NCBI GenBank assembly: GCA_947475545.1
Contig: CANJLL010000001.1
Coordinates: 62,001-126,000, forward strand
Direction of reading: 5' to 3'
Origin: Chloroflexota bacterium
Lineage (GTDB): Bacteria > Chloroflexota > Limnocylindria > Limnocylindrales > CSP1-4
Length of the DNA stretch: 64,000 nucleotides
In this document: in pieces, positions 38,770 to 47,756 of the stretch
How the letters are laid out: every line of letters begins with the position of its first letter
Position numbering within the stretch: position 1 is the first letter of the stretch
The notes under the pieces: model-generated
What the model saw: only the letters and a program-made list of their open reading frames with translations
The model's database searches: none
Told to the model about the DNA's origin: nothing
Position numbers and translations under genes: made by a program

Positions 38770-39917
38770 ACGGCGCCGCCGACGTACCGCCGCGGCACGC
38801 CATGCCCGACGAGCGCGGGAACGACGCCGGGGCTGTGGAGGTGGTTGGCGCTCGCCACGTCGCGCATCGAGATCTCGTCGCCGCCCTGTCGGCCCACGAT
38901 GACCACCTCGTCGCCCGCTTCGGCGCCGATGCCGGTGACGTCGAGACGCGCGTGCTCCAGGGAGATGGACAGGATGGGGGCCCGGCGGCCACGGATCAGG
39001 ACGGCGCCGGTCGATATCCCAAGCAGGCCGTCGCTCGCGCCGAACGGGATCACGCCGAGCTCCATCGGCCGCCCGGTCGGGATGGGCGACTGGCGGGGGA
39101 ACTCGGTCCGCTCGCGCGGCCGGACCTGGGTCAGGCGGCTGGTGATACCGACGAGGGCCGAGCGAATCCCGACCTCGCGGCTCACCGGTCCTGCGGTGTC
39201 CACGCCGTACACCACGCTCCCGACGTCGATCCCGTTGAGGTGCATCGCGTCGGTGAGCCGCAGCGTCGCGCTGGAGGCGGCGATCCGGAGCGGAACCCGG
39301 ATCCCCTCGGCCTCCAGCTCCGCCACGGCCGCCACGAAGCAGCGGAACTGCCACTCCAGGTAGGCGCTGACCTCTTCGAGCGGGCCCGCCGGGACATGAA
39401 GGTGCGTGTACACGCCCGCCAGATCGAGGCCCGGCTCCTCGTGGACGCGGCGTGCCACGGCTACGGCCTCGTCCGGCACTCCACCCAGCCGCTCCAGCCC
39501 GACGTCCACCTTGACCAGCGCCCGGACACGCGCGCCCGCCGCCGCATAGGCCCGCACGTCGGCCTCGTCGAGGATGGAGACCGTCAGGTCATTGGCGACG
39601 ACGTCCGCGATCACGCGCGGGCCGGGTCGGGTGCCCCCGTACAGGAGGATCGGCACCCGGACGCCGGATGACCGGAGGGCGATCGCATCGTCCACGCTGG
39701 CCACCGCGACGGCGTTCGCACCGCCCGCGAGGACGGCCTCGACGACGCCCAGCAGCCCGAAGCCATAGGCGTTCGCCTTGAGCGAGGCGACGATGGTGAA
39801 GCCCTCGTCCAGGCCCGACCGGATCAGCCGCAGGTTGTCGCGGATCGCGGCAAGGTCGACGGTCAGGGCGTTCGGCCGCCCGTCGGCGGCATCTGCGGTC
39901 TGCGCAACCCCGGTCAT
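38766..39917 (-). CDS. Alanine-racemase-like PLP protein, catalytic tyrosine not conserved
   Basis: A 383-residue fold-type III PLP protein. The PLP lysine is Lys47 in SLKANAYGFG, and KVDVGLERLG and the barrel order fit alanine racemase. The C-terminal domain departs from the family: where the second-chain catalytic Tyr lies in a VSYG-type motif, this reads EFPRQ; the usual GYADG reads GASDG; and the CMD-type motif reads SLEHARLD. The missing Tyr base argues against normal alanine racemisation. It could be a one-base racemase, a lyase for a D-amino acid, or inactive. GAGGA lies four bases before the ATG. Confidence 0.83.
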   Translation of the reverse strand: MTGVAQTADAADGRPNALTVDLAAIRDNLRLIRSGLDEGFTIVASLKANAYGFGLLGVVEAVLAGGANAVAVASVDDAIALRSSGVRVPILLYGGTRPGPRVIADVVANDLTVSILDEADVRAYAAAGARVRALVKVDVGLERLGGVPDEAVAVARRVHEEPGLDLAGVYTHLHVPAGPLEEVSAYLEWQFRCFVAAVAELEAEGIRVPLRIAASSATLRLTDAMHLNGIDVGSVVYGVDTAGPVSREVGIRSALVGITSRLTQVRPRERTEFPRQSPIPTGRPMELGVIPFGASDGLLGISTGAVLIRGRRAPILSISLEHARLDVTGIGAEAGDEVVIVGRQGGDEISMRDVASANHLHSPGVVPALVGHGVPRRYVGGAV

Positions 39918-39963
39918 GGCGTCCTCGGTGTGGCTGGCTGGCTGAATCGGCGGAAGCGTAGCA

Positions 39964-39996
39964 CCGGGATTCCGTGGCGGACGGCGTGGAATCCGG
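39964..39996. promoter_or_regulatory. Inverted repeat CCGGGATTCC / GGAATCCGG in a divergent gap
   Basis: The arms (39964-39973 and 39988-39996) are 14 bases apart and mismatch by one deleted C. They lie just upstream of TACGAT (40010-40015), a candidate -10 box for HyuB-4, and between two divergent genes. A regulator site is plausible. Confidence 0.4.
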
Positions 39997-40087
39997 CGGT
40001 GTCCTAGGGTACGATCCGGCGAGCCTGCCGATCGGGGCGACGCTCGTCCGGATCGATCGTCCCACCCGGCCGCCCCCTGAGGTCACG

Positions 40088-41833
40088 ATGACGACGGACA
40101 TCGACCCGATCCGCTTCGAGGTGGTTCGCAACTCGCTGACCTCGGCCACCGAGGAGATGGCCGCAACCATTCGGCGGGCGGCCTACTCCACCAACATCAA
40201 GACCCGGGCGGACTTCTCGTGCTGCTTCCTGGATCGCGAGCTGCGCGTGGTGGCCCAGTCGTTCGCCCAGCCGATCCACCTGGGCAACCTCTCGAACCTG
40301 ATTCCCAATGCGGTTCGCCAGTACGGGGCCGACCGGCTCGTCGATGGCGACATGATCATCGTCAACGACCCGTACCTGGCCAACATCCACCTCAACGACA
40401 TCACGGTCTTCGCCCCCGTCGTGATCGACGGCGCGCTGATCGGCTACCTGGCGAACCTGGCCCACCACGTCGATGTCGGGGGCGGCGCGCCGGCCAGCAT
40501 GGGGGTGACGCGCGAGATCTTCCAGGAGGGCGTCCGGATCCCGCCGGTGCGGATCGTGGCCGGGGGCGAGGTCGTGGACGACGTGTTCCGACTCATCCTC
40601 GCCCAGATTCGGAGCACCCGCGAGACCACCGGCGACCTCCGGGCCCAGATCGCCGCCAACGTCACCGGCCGGCGCCGCATCGCGGACCTGGTCGGCGCGA
40701 TCGGCCGGGAGGAGCTGGAGCGCTACATCGAGGAGCTCATCGCCTACACGCGCCGGCGGACGCGCCACGAGGTCGCCCAGCTGCCGCGCGGCGAGTACGC
40801 CGCCGAGACCACCCTGGACAGCGACGGCTACGGCGGCCCCCCGGTCCGCCTCAAGGTCACGATCCGGGTCGACGACGACGGCGTGCTGTTCGACTTCACG
40901 GGCTGCGACCCCCAGCGGGCCGCGCCGGTGAACTCCACCTACGGGCCGACATACTCGGCGTGCGCCTACGCCCTGAAGGCCCTCATCGACCCCGACGTCC
41001 CCGTCAACTCGGGGTTCTACGAGTTCGTCCGGGTGATCGCGCCCAAGGGGACCGTGGTCCACGCGCTGCCGCCGGCTCCCGCGGTGGGCGCCGGCGAGGT
41101 CAACATGCGCCTGGTGGACCTGATCTTCCGCGCGCTCGCCGACGCCCTGCCCGACCGGGTCCCGGCGGCGGCCAAGGGCATCATGTGCCACGCAGGCTTC
41201 GGCGGGATCGACCCGCGGACGGGCGAGTACTACTGCGTCCTGGAGACGCTGGCCGGCGGCTACGGGGGGCGGGCCCTGCTCGACGGGCCGGACGCCGTCC
41301 AGCCGCACACCCAGAACACCGAGAACGCGCCGATCGAGGAGACGGAGGCTGGCTATCCCATCCGGATTGCCCGCTACGAGCTGGTGCCGGATTCCGAGGG
41401 CGCCGGGCGGACCCGGGGCGGCCTGGGCCTGCGCCGCCAGTACCTCTTCCCCGATCACGCGGTGTCGTTCTCCGTCCTGGCGGATCGCGACCTGACGGGC
41501 GCCTGGGGGATCTTCGGCGGGGAGGCGGGCCGGCGTGCCCGCTACGTCGTGAACCCGGGACCGAACGAGCGGGTCCTGGATTCCAAGGAGACTATCCAGC
41601 TCAGGCCGGGCGACCTGGTCAGCTACGAGACTCCCGGCGGGGGAGGTTACGGCCCCCCGGACGAGCGCGACCCAAGCCTCGTGCTGCGCGACGCCCGCGA
41701 TGGGAAGGTGAGCCTGGAGCGCGCCCGGACGGCCTACGGCGTGGTCATCGACCCCGCGGGCTGGACGGTGGACCTGCCTGCCACGACGACCCTCCGGGCC
41801 GGGCGGGCGGCGGCCCGGACGTCGGCGTCATGA
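40088..41833 (+). CDS. hyuB: Hydantoinase/5-oxoprolinase subunit B (HyuB-4)
   Basis: A 581-residue HyuB of the YSTNIKTR clade (motif near residue 34), with HHVDVGGGAPAS and a terminal GGGGYG. The ATG at 40088 has GAGGT seven to eight bases upstream; the frame is open further upstream, but that stretch has no family similarity and covers the promoter region. It overlaps HyuA-4 by four bases. The stretch NDPYLANIHLND replaces the NDGHLGGIHLND of HyuB-3, showing that the paralogues have drifted. Confidence 0.93.
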   Translation: MTTDIDPIRFEVVRNSLTSATEEMAATIRRAAYSTNIKTRADFSCCFLDRELRVVAQSFAQPIHLGNLSNLIPNAVRQYGADRLVDGDMIIVNDPYLANIHLNDITVFAPVVIDGALIGYLANLAHHVDVGGGAPASMGVTREIFQEGVRIPPVRIVAGGEVVDDVFRLILAQIRSTRETTGDLRAQIAANVTGRRRIADLVGAIGREELERYIEELIAYTRRRTRHEVAQLPRGEYAAETTLDSDGYGGPPVRLKVTIRVDDDGVLFDFTGCDPQRAAPVNSTYGPTYSACAYALKALIDPDVPVNSGFYEFVRVIAPKGTVVHALPPAPAVGAGEVNMRLVDLIFRALADALPDRVPAAAKGIMCHAGFGGIDPRTGEYYCVLETLAGGYGGRALLDGPDAVQPHTQNTENAPIEETEAGYPIRIARYELVPDSEGAGRTRGGLGLRRQYLFPDHAVSFSVLADRDLTGAWGIFGGEAGRRARYVVNPGPNERVLDSKETIQLRPGDLVSYETPGGGGYGPPDERDPSLVLRDARDGKVSLERARTAYGVVIDPAGWTVDLPATTTLRAGRAAARTSAS

Positions 41834-44010
41834 GCGGGCCCCGGGGCGAAGGCGCCCGCCCTCCGCGCTACCGACTGGGCGTCGACATCGGCGGCACGTT
41901 CACGGATGCCGTCCTGGTCGACGAGGAGACCGGCGAGACACGCATCGCAAAGCTGCCGACCACGCCCACGGATCCGTCGATCGGGTTCATGAACGTCACG
42001 CGGCGCCTGGTGAGCGCCGGGGGAGTGGACCCGCGCGACGTGGCCATCATCGTCCACGGGACGACGGTCGCGACCAACGCCGTGATCGAGGGCAACGTGG
42101 CCCGGACGGCCTTCGTGACGACCGAGGGCTTCCGCGACATGCTGGAGATCGCCCGCCAGATCCGGCCCTCGCTGTACGACCTGCAATTCCAGAAGCCGGT
42201 GCCGCTCGTCCCGCGACAGCGCTGCTTCGAGGTGACCGAGCGCCTGAACGCCACGGGCGAGATCCTGGTTCCGCTCGACGAGGCGTCCGTGCTCGCCACG
42301 GCCGCGGCGATCCGCGCGCTCGACGTGGAATCCGTGGCCATCTGCCTGCTTCACTCGTACATCAATCCCGCGCACGAGCACCGGGTCGCCGAGCTTCTCC
42401 GGGAGGCGCTCCCGGGCGTCGCCGTGTCGGCGTCGGCCGACGTTGCGCCTGAGTTCCGGGAGTATTTCCGGGCGAGCACGGCCGTCGTCAACGCGGCCAT
42501 CCAGCCCGTCGTGCAGCGCTATCTCGAGGGCGTCTCGCGACGCGTGGCCGCGGACGGTTACGACGCGGCCCTGCTGGTGATGCAGAGCGGCGGCGGCGTG
42601 ATGTCGTTCGAGCAGGCGGCTCGACGCCCAGTCTTCATGATCGAATCGGGACCGGCGGCAGGCGTGATGGCCACCGTGCATCTCGCGGACCGCCTGGCGA
42701 TCGGGGACGTGATCTCGTTCGACATGGGCGGCACCACCGCCAAGGTCGGGCTGATCCGCGGCGGCGTGCCGTCGATCACCAAGGACTTCGAGGTCGGCGG
42801 CGTGGCCACGCCCGGCATCGGCGGCGTCGCGCGCGGGAGCGGTTACCCCATCCGGACGCCGGTCATCGAGCTGGTCGAGATCGGGGCCGGCGGCGGCAGC
42901 ATCGCCTGGCTGGACAGCGGCGGCATCCTGCGCGTCGGACCCAGGAGCGCGGGGGCGGAGCCAGGTCCGGCCTGCTATCAGCGGGGTGGCACCGAGCCCA
43001 CCGTCTCCGATGCCAACCTGGTCCTGGGGCGGCTGAGCCCGGCGCGATTCCTCGGCGGCGAGATGGCCCTGGACCCGGATCTGGCCCGGAAGGCCATCGA
43101 GGATCGCTGCGCGGCGCCGCTGGGTCATGACGTCGTCCGGACGGCCAACGGCATCGTCGAGATCGCGAACGTGGCCATGGCCAACGCCCTCCGTCTCGTC
43201 TCGGTCAACCGCGGTCACGACCCGCGGGACTTCGCACTGGTCTCGTTCGGTGGCGCCGGCCCGCTCCACGCCAACCGGCTGGCAGCGATGCTGGGGATCC
43301 CCCGGGTGATCATTCCGCCGGCCCCTGGGGCGTTCTCCGCGCTGGGCCTTCTGACGACCGACCTCAAGCACGACCTGACCAGGACCATCCGGCTGCGATC
43401 CGACGGCGTGGCCGCGGAGCGCCTGGAGGCCGCCTTCGCCGAGATGACCGCGCACGGGATGGCCGAGCTCGCCCGCGAGCTTGCCCCGACCGACGCGACC
43501 GAGGTACGTCGCTACGCCGAGATGCGCTATGCGGGCCAGAGCCACGAGCTGAACATCCCGCTGGCCCCGGGGCCCGTCGTCGCCTCGACCGTCGCTCGCC
43601 TGATCGCCGACTTCCACCAGGCGCACCAGCTGGCGTACGGCTTCCACGTCCTGACGGAGCCCACGATGATCATGAACATCCGGACGTCCGTCATCGGCCG
43701 GATCCGGCGCCCCGGTGGCGAGCCCCCGGAGGGCGCACGGCCCGGCCCGGGCACCCGGCTCGGTCCGGGCACGGTCGCACCGGCGGTCGGGGTCGTCGAC
43801 GCCCGGCCCTACGCTCACCGCCCCGTCTACTTCGCCGAGGCCAGCGGCTTCGTTGAGGCCGGCCTGTTCGAGCGGGACAGCCTCGTCCCGGGCTCCCGAA
43901 TCGCCGGCCCGGCGATCGTCGAGCAGCACGATTCCACCTGCGTCGTGCATCCCGGCTACAGGGCGCTGGCGGGCGTCCACGGGGAGCTGATCATCGAGGC
44001 GGTTGCGTGA
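41830..44010 (+). CDS. hyuA: Hydantoinase/5-oxoprolinase subunit A (HyuA-4)
   Basis: A 726-residue HyuA, slightly longer than its paralogues because of an N-terminal extension and a Gly/Pro-rich insert (about residue 630-655). DIGGTFTDAVL is near residue 20 and DMGGTTAKVG mid-protein; ARQIRPSLYDL marks the same clade as HyuA-1 and HyuA-3. It ends 231 bases before the transporter lipoprotein, so the ABC importer directly downstream may supply its substrate. Confidence 0.93.
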   Translation: MSGPRGEGARPPRYRLGVDIGGTFTDAVLVDEETGETRIAKLPTTPTDPSIGFMNVTRRLVSAGGVDPRDVAIIVHGTTVATNAVIEGNVARTAFVTTEGFRDMLEIARQIRPSLYDLQFQKPVPLVPRQRCFEVTERLNATGEILVPLDEASVLATAAAIRALDVESVAICLLHSYINPAHEHRVAELLREALPGVAVSASADVAPEFREYFRASTAVVNAAIQPVVQRYLEGVSRRVAADGYDAALLVMQSGGGVMSFEQAARRPVFMIESGPAAGVMATVHLADRLAIGDVISFDMGGTTAKVGLIRGGVPSITKDFEVGGVATPGIGGVARGSGYPIRTPVIELVEIGAGGGSIAWLDSGGILRVGPRSAGAEPGPACYQRGGTEPTVSDANLVLGRLSPARFLGGEMALDPDLARKAIEDRCAAPLGHDVVRTANGIVEIANVAMANALRLVSVNRGHDPRDFALVSFGGAGPLHANRLAAMLGIPRVIIPPAPGAFSALGLLTTDLKHDLTRTIRLRSDGVAAERLEAAFAEMTAHGMAELARELAPTDATEVRRYAEMRYAGQSHELNIPLAPGPVVASTVARLIADFHQAHQLAYGFHVLTEPTMIMNIRTSVIGRIRRPGGEPPEGARPGPGTRLGPGTVAPAVGVVDARPYAHRPVYFAEASGFVEAGLFERDSLVPGSRIAGPAIVEQHDSTCVVHPGYRALAGVHGELIIEAVA

Positions 44011-44076
44011 GCAACCGCTGACCCGGCAAGCCGTCCTTCGATTTCGTCGGACGTGCCGCAAAGACCCCCGGGAGTG

Positions 44077-44106
44077 TTGACGCGGCCTCCAAGCGGGCCC
44101 TACTCT
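44077..44106 (+). promoter_or_regulatory. Sigma-70-type promoter of the ABC transporter operon
   Basis: TTGACG (44077-44082) is followed after 18 bases by TACTCT (44101-44106). It lies about 135 bases before the start of the substrate-binding protein and is the best-matching promoter in the window. Confidence 0.6.
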
Positions 44107-44201
44107 GCAGCCTTACGCGACTTGGTATTCGGGCGGCGACGTCTCGGATTGGCGCGTGACGGTGAGGGTGTCTGCCCAAGCTGGCTCCGAAGCACCTGTC
44201 C

Positions 44202-44220
44202 AGCCCAGCCTGGCAGGGCT
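44202..44220. promoter_or_regulatory. Imperfect palindrome in the transporter leader
   Basis: AGCCCAGCC and GGCAGGGCT are inverted around a central T with one mismatch pair. It lies between the promoter and the GGAGGAGG ribosome binding site, so it could be an operator or a hairpin that affects translation. Confidence 0.4.
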
Positions 44221-44241
44221 TCAATGATCGGAGGAGGATCG

Positions 44242-45885
44242 ATGGTGGAACTCACGCGTCGCCCCTTGCGGGCGAGCCGGGCCGCGGTAGGTCTGGTCGT
44301 GGTGGGCCTCGTGCTCGCCGCGTGCACATCGTCCGCGACGCCGGCACCAACCGCCGCGCCTGCGGCATCGGGTGCGGCATCGAGTGCCGCCTCCAAGGCG
44401 CCCGCGGCTGCGCAGACGATCGCAAGCGCCAAGTTCGCCGGCGCGGGTCCGGTCCTGACCCTCGACGTCACCAAGTCCGGTGACCTCGTCTCGGTCGACA
44501 TCATCATCCTGAGCCAGGGCAACCTGGTCCGCCACGACGCGACGGGTATCCCCAAGCTGGAGATGGCCGAGTCCATCACCACGTCGACGGATGGCCTGAC
44601 CGTCACGATCAAGCTCAAGCCCAACCTCAAGTACTCCGACGGGACGGCGGTCACCTCCGCCGACATCAAGGACATCGTCGACCGTCAGCTGAACGGCGGC
44701 GCCAACTCCGTCTTCATCGCCAGCGTCAAGTCGGCCGAAGTCGTCGACGCGGTGACGGCGAAGCTCACCCTGAAGTACCCCGATCCTGACCTCTGGAACG
44801 GCCTGTCGGCCCGCGCCATGGCCCTGAACCCCGCGGCCAAGGTTGCGTCTGACAAGGACTACTTCCTGCATCCGGTCAGCGCCGGACCCTACATGGTCAA
44901 GGAGTTCACCCCGAACAAGTCCTTCACCATGGTGGAGAACCCGAACTTCGTCGGCGGACCCATGGTGGTCAAGCAGATCGAGCTCGTGAACGTCCCTGAC
45001 GCCACGTCCAAGGTTCTGCAGCTCAACAACAAGCTGATCGACTTCGCCTGGGACATCCCGATCGCGGCGAAGGACAGCCTGACCAAGGACCTGCGCCAGT
45101 TCGTCATCCGCGTCGGCGGCGCGAACACCGTGTACGTCAACATGAACCCGACCGGCAAGGCCGGGGCCAAGTTCGCTGATGCACGCGTCCGCCAGGCCAT
45201 GTCGCTCGCGCTCGACCGCCAGGCCGTCGCGGACACCGCCTTCCTTGGCCTCGTGAAGCCCCTCACCTCGTTCTGGTACGACTGCCCCGACATCTGCCCC
45301 ACGGGCATGCTGCCGAACGCGGGCAAGCAGGATCTCGTCGCGGCCCAGAAGCTCATGGACGCGGCCGGAGTCAAGGAGATCAAGGCCGAGATGCTGGTCA
45401 GCAGCACCCGCGGCGGCTGGAAGGAAGGCGCGACGATCGTCGCCCAGCAGCTCGCGAAGATCGGCGTCATCCTCACCGTCAACCCCGTTGACGAGGCCAC
45501 CTGGAACGCCGCCACCGCAGCCGACAACTTCGAAGTCATCTACAACGGCGGCGCCAGCAGCCCGCAGGTGACGATGGCCAGCTGGTTCGGGAACGGCTTC
45601 TCGGCCATCCACTCCGGCTACAGCAAGACCGCCGGACACGACGCGGTCGTGGCGCTCATCGACAAGATGGCGTCCGAGCTCGACGTGGCCAAGCGCAAGG
45701 ACCTCATGACGCAGATCCAGAAGATCGGTGCGGACACGATGCCGATGATCCCGGTCGTGGAGCGCATCGCGCTCGACGGCATCTGGCTGCCGGTGCCGGC
45801 CCTGACCGTCGCGGATCTGACCCCTGGCTACATCATCATGCAGACCATTGCCGAGCAGACCGCCGGCAAGGCCGCGGGCAAGTAG
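44242..45885 (+). CDS. ABC transporter substrate-binding lipoprotein, peptide/nickel type
   Basis: A 547-residue family 5 solute-binding protein. A short basic N-terminus and hydrophobic stretch end in the lipobox LAAC with Cys28 as the lipidated residue, followed by an Ala/Pro/Ser-rich linker of about 35 residues. The mature part has the family signature region YSDGTAVTSADIKD. The start has the strong site GGAGGAGG. It captures a peptide or similar small molecule outside the cell and hands it to the two permeases encoded next. Such proteins bind peptides, opines, sugars or nickel complexes; the neighbours favour an amino-acid-derived ligand. Confidence 0.94.
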   Translation: MVELTRRPLRASRAAVGLVVVGLVLAACTSSATPAPTAAPAASGAASSAASKAPAAAQTIASAKFAGAGPVLTLDVTKSGDLVSVDIIILSQGNLVRHDATGIPKLEMAESITTSTDGLTVTIKLKPNLKYSDGTAVTSADIKDIVDRQLNGGANSVFIASVKSAEVVDAVTAKLTLKYPDPDLWNGLSARAMALNPAAKVASDKDYFLHPVSAGPYMVKEFTPNKSFTMVENPNFVGGPMVVKQIELVNVPDATSKVLQLNNKLIDFAWDIPIAAKDSLTKDLRQFVIRVGGANTVYVNMNPTGKAGAKFADARVRQAMSLALDRQAVADTAFLGLVKPLTSFWYDCPDICPTGMLPNAGKQDLVAAQKLMDAAGVKEIKAEMLVSSTRGGWKEGATIVAQQLAKIGVILTVNPVDEATWNAATAADNFEVIYNGGASSPQVTMASWFGNGFSAIHSGYSKTAGHDAVVALIDKMASELDVAKRKDLMTQIQKIGADTMPMIPVVERIALDGIWLPVPALTVADLTPGYIIMQTIAEQTAGKAAGK

Positions 45886-45896
45886 TCAACCCACCC

Positions 45897-45915
45897 ACGG
45901 TAGCGAAGTAACCGT
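45897..45915 (+). promoter_or_regulatory. Small hairpin between binding protein and permease genes
   Basis: ACGGT (45897-45901) and ACCGT (45911-45915) can pair around a nine-base loop. It lies in the 45-base gap after the binding-protein gene. Such hairpins often protect or partly terminate the upstream message so that more binding protein than permease is made. Confidence 0.3.
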
Positions 45916-45930
45916 CGCAACCGTCGTCCT

Positions 45931-46908
45931 TTGAGTGCAGTGCAGGCGCGCCGCGTCGGGGGGCTCCGCCTCCCGACGCGGTCGCCGCTGCTCCGTATCA
46001 TCGCGCGATCCGTCCTGGTCGCCGTATCGGTGACCTGGGTCTCGTTCAGCCTCATGCGGCTGACGCCGGGCGATCCGGCCATCCTCCTCCTGGGCGACCA
46101 GGCGACGGATGAGCTGATCGCCCGGATGCGCGAACAGCTTGGGCTCAACGGCACGTATCTCGAACAGTTGGGCCGCTATCTGTCCCAGCTCGCACAGGGC
46201 GACATGGGCAAGTCGGTGGTGTTCGGGGTGCCGGTGACCACCCTGATCGCCCAGGCCGTGCCCGTCACGCTCCAGCTGATGCTCGTCTCGATCACGATGA
46301 CCGTGATCCTGGCGGTCCCAATCGCCGTCTACGTGTCGCTCAACCCCAAGGGCCGCGGCGCCTCGGCGTTCCTGGTGCTCGCGTCGCTGTTCGTCTCCAC
46401 GCCGGCGTTCTTCACCGGATTGCTGGCCCTCCTGATCGCAGCCGTCTGGCTCAAGATCGCCCCCGTCGCCGGCATCGTGGGCAACCTGCCCGAGGCCATC
46501 ACCTACCTCTGGCTGCCCTCGCTCGTGATCGCGCTGGCCCTGGTGCCCATCCTCGCGCGCGTCCTGATCGCGTCCATCACCGATACGCTCCGGGAGGAGT
46601 TCGTCGAGGTTGCGATCGTCCGCGGCGTACGTGGCTGGACCTTCGCCTGGCGCTATCTCATCCGCCCGTCGATCGCACCCACGCTCAGCCTCCTCAGCTA
46701 CATCGTGGGCACGCTGTTTGCGTCAGCCGTGGTCGTGGAGCTGGTCTTCAACCTGCCGGGCACCGGGACGCTGCTGGTCGGCGCCGTGTCCGGCCGCGAC
46801 TACCCGTTGGTCCAGGGCATCGTGCTGTTCTCGGGCGTCTTCGTGGTGATCATCGGCGCGTTCGCCGACATCGTCACCGTCCGCATCGACCCGCGAGTCG
46901 GCCGATGA
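45931..46908 (+). CDS. ABC transporter permease, DppB type
   Basis: A 325-residue membrane protein with about six hydrophobic segments and the conserved inner loop VAIVRGVRGWTFAWRYLIRPS region where the ATPase docks (about residues 228-250). The N-terminal LMRLTPGDPA segment is typical of DppB/OppB permeases. No ribosome binding site is clear: the TTG at 45931 or the GTG at 45940 could be the start. It overlaps the next permease gene (ATGA). Confidence 0.92.
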   Translation: MSAVQARRVGGLRLPTRSPLLRIIARSVLVAVSVTWVSFSLMRLTPGDPAILLLGDQATDELIARMREQLGLNGTYLEQLGRYLSQLAQGDMGKSVVFGVPVTTLIAQAVPVTLQLMLVSITMTVILAVPIAVYVSLNPKGRGASAFLVLASLFVSTPAFFTGLLALLIAAVWLKIAPVAGIVGNLPEAITYLWLPSLVIALALVPILARVLIASITDTLREEFVEVAIVRGVRGWTFAWRYLIRPSIAPTLSLLSYIVGTLFASAVVVELVFNLPGTGTLLVGAVSGRDYPLVQGIVLFSGVFVVIIGAFADIVTVRIDPRVGR

Positions 46909-47756
46909 CGGCCGCCGCTTCAGCCATGTCGCTGCCGCGCAGCATGGCCCGCCGGTTCCGGCTGCTGCCGGGGTCGGCGCGAGCCGGCGTCATCATCATC
47001 ACCGCCATCGTCGCTCTCGGCCTGCTCGTCCCGATCCTGAGCCCGTACGACCTGTACGAGCAGGTCGGCAAGGCCAACGCCGCGCCCACGTTCGAGCATC
47101 CGTTCGGGCTCGACAGCCTGGGTCGCGACATCGTGACCCGGAGCTTTGGGGCTGTCCGGATCGACATCGTCGTCGCGATCGTCGGCGTCATGATCCCGCT
47201 GCTGATCGGGACGGTCGTCGGCGGCCTGGCCGGGACCACTGATCTCCGGGTCGTCCGGGGTGGTGTCGGGCTCCTCGTGGACGGCATCAATGCCTTCCCG
47301 TTCCTGATCCTGGCCCTGGGCGTGATCGCGGTCATCGGGACGGGTGCCCAGGCCATGATCATCGCGATCGCTTTCACCAGCTGGGCGCGCTACGCAAAGC
47401 TCGCGCGGACCCGAGCGGCGGTCCTCCGCGACCTCGACTTCGTCAGCGCGCTCCGGTTGTTGGGCTACAGCCGCGCCAGGATCACCGTGCGACACATCCT
47501 GCCAAATTGCTTCTCCGAGACGGTCGCCTATGGCGTGAGTGACTTCACGCTCGTCATCCTCACGGTGGCGGCACTCTCCTTCCTGGGTGCCGGCGTCCGG
47601 CCGCCCGAGCCCGAGTGGGGCTCGATGATGGCGGACGGCCGGATCTACCTCCAGAGTGCGCCCTGGATCCTGGTTGGCCCCGGGATTGTGCTGACGATCA
47701 CGGCCTTCGGCGTCTCGCTGATCGGTGAAGCCCTCAAGGATCGCTCGCGTGGCTGA
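46905..47756 (+). CDS. ABC transporter permease, DppC type
   Basis: A 283-residue membrane protein, the second permease. PFGLDSLGRDIVTR near residue 65 is the hallmark of DppC-type proteins, and the ATPase-docking loop reads ALRLLGYSRARITVRHILPN. About six membrane segments are visible. It overlaps the neighbours on both sides, by four and eight bases. Confidence 0.93.
   Translation: MTAAASAMSLPRSMARRFRLLPGSARAGVIIITAIVALGLLVPILSPYDLYEQVGKANAAPTFEHPFGLDSLGRDIVTRSFGAVRIDIVVAIVGVMIPLLIGTVVGGLAGTTDLRVVRGGVGLLVDGINAFPFLILALGVIAVIGTGAQAMIIAIAFTSWARYAKLARTRAAVLRDLDFVSALRLLGYSRARITVRHILPNCFSETVAYGVSDFTLVILTVAALSFLGAGVRPPEPEWGSMMADGRIYLQSAPWILVGPGIVLTITAFGVSLIGEALKDRSRG

Noticed and set aside
40219-44010. 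A single open frame of more than 1200 codons that covers HyuB-4 and HyuA-4
   Set aside because: Only its last 726 codons (from 41830) match HyuA. The first part is out of frame with HyuB-4, is rich in Arg, Gly and Pro and has no family similarity; long spurious frames are expected in DNA with so few stop codons.
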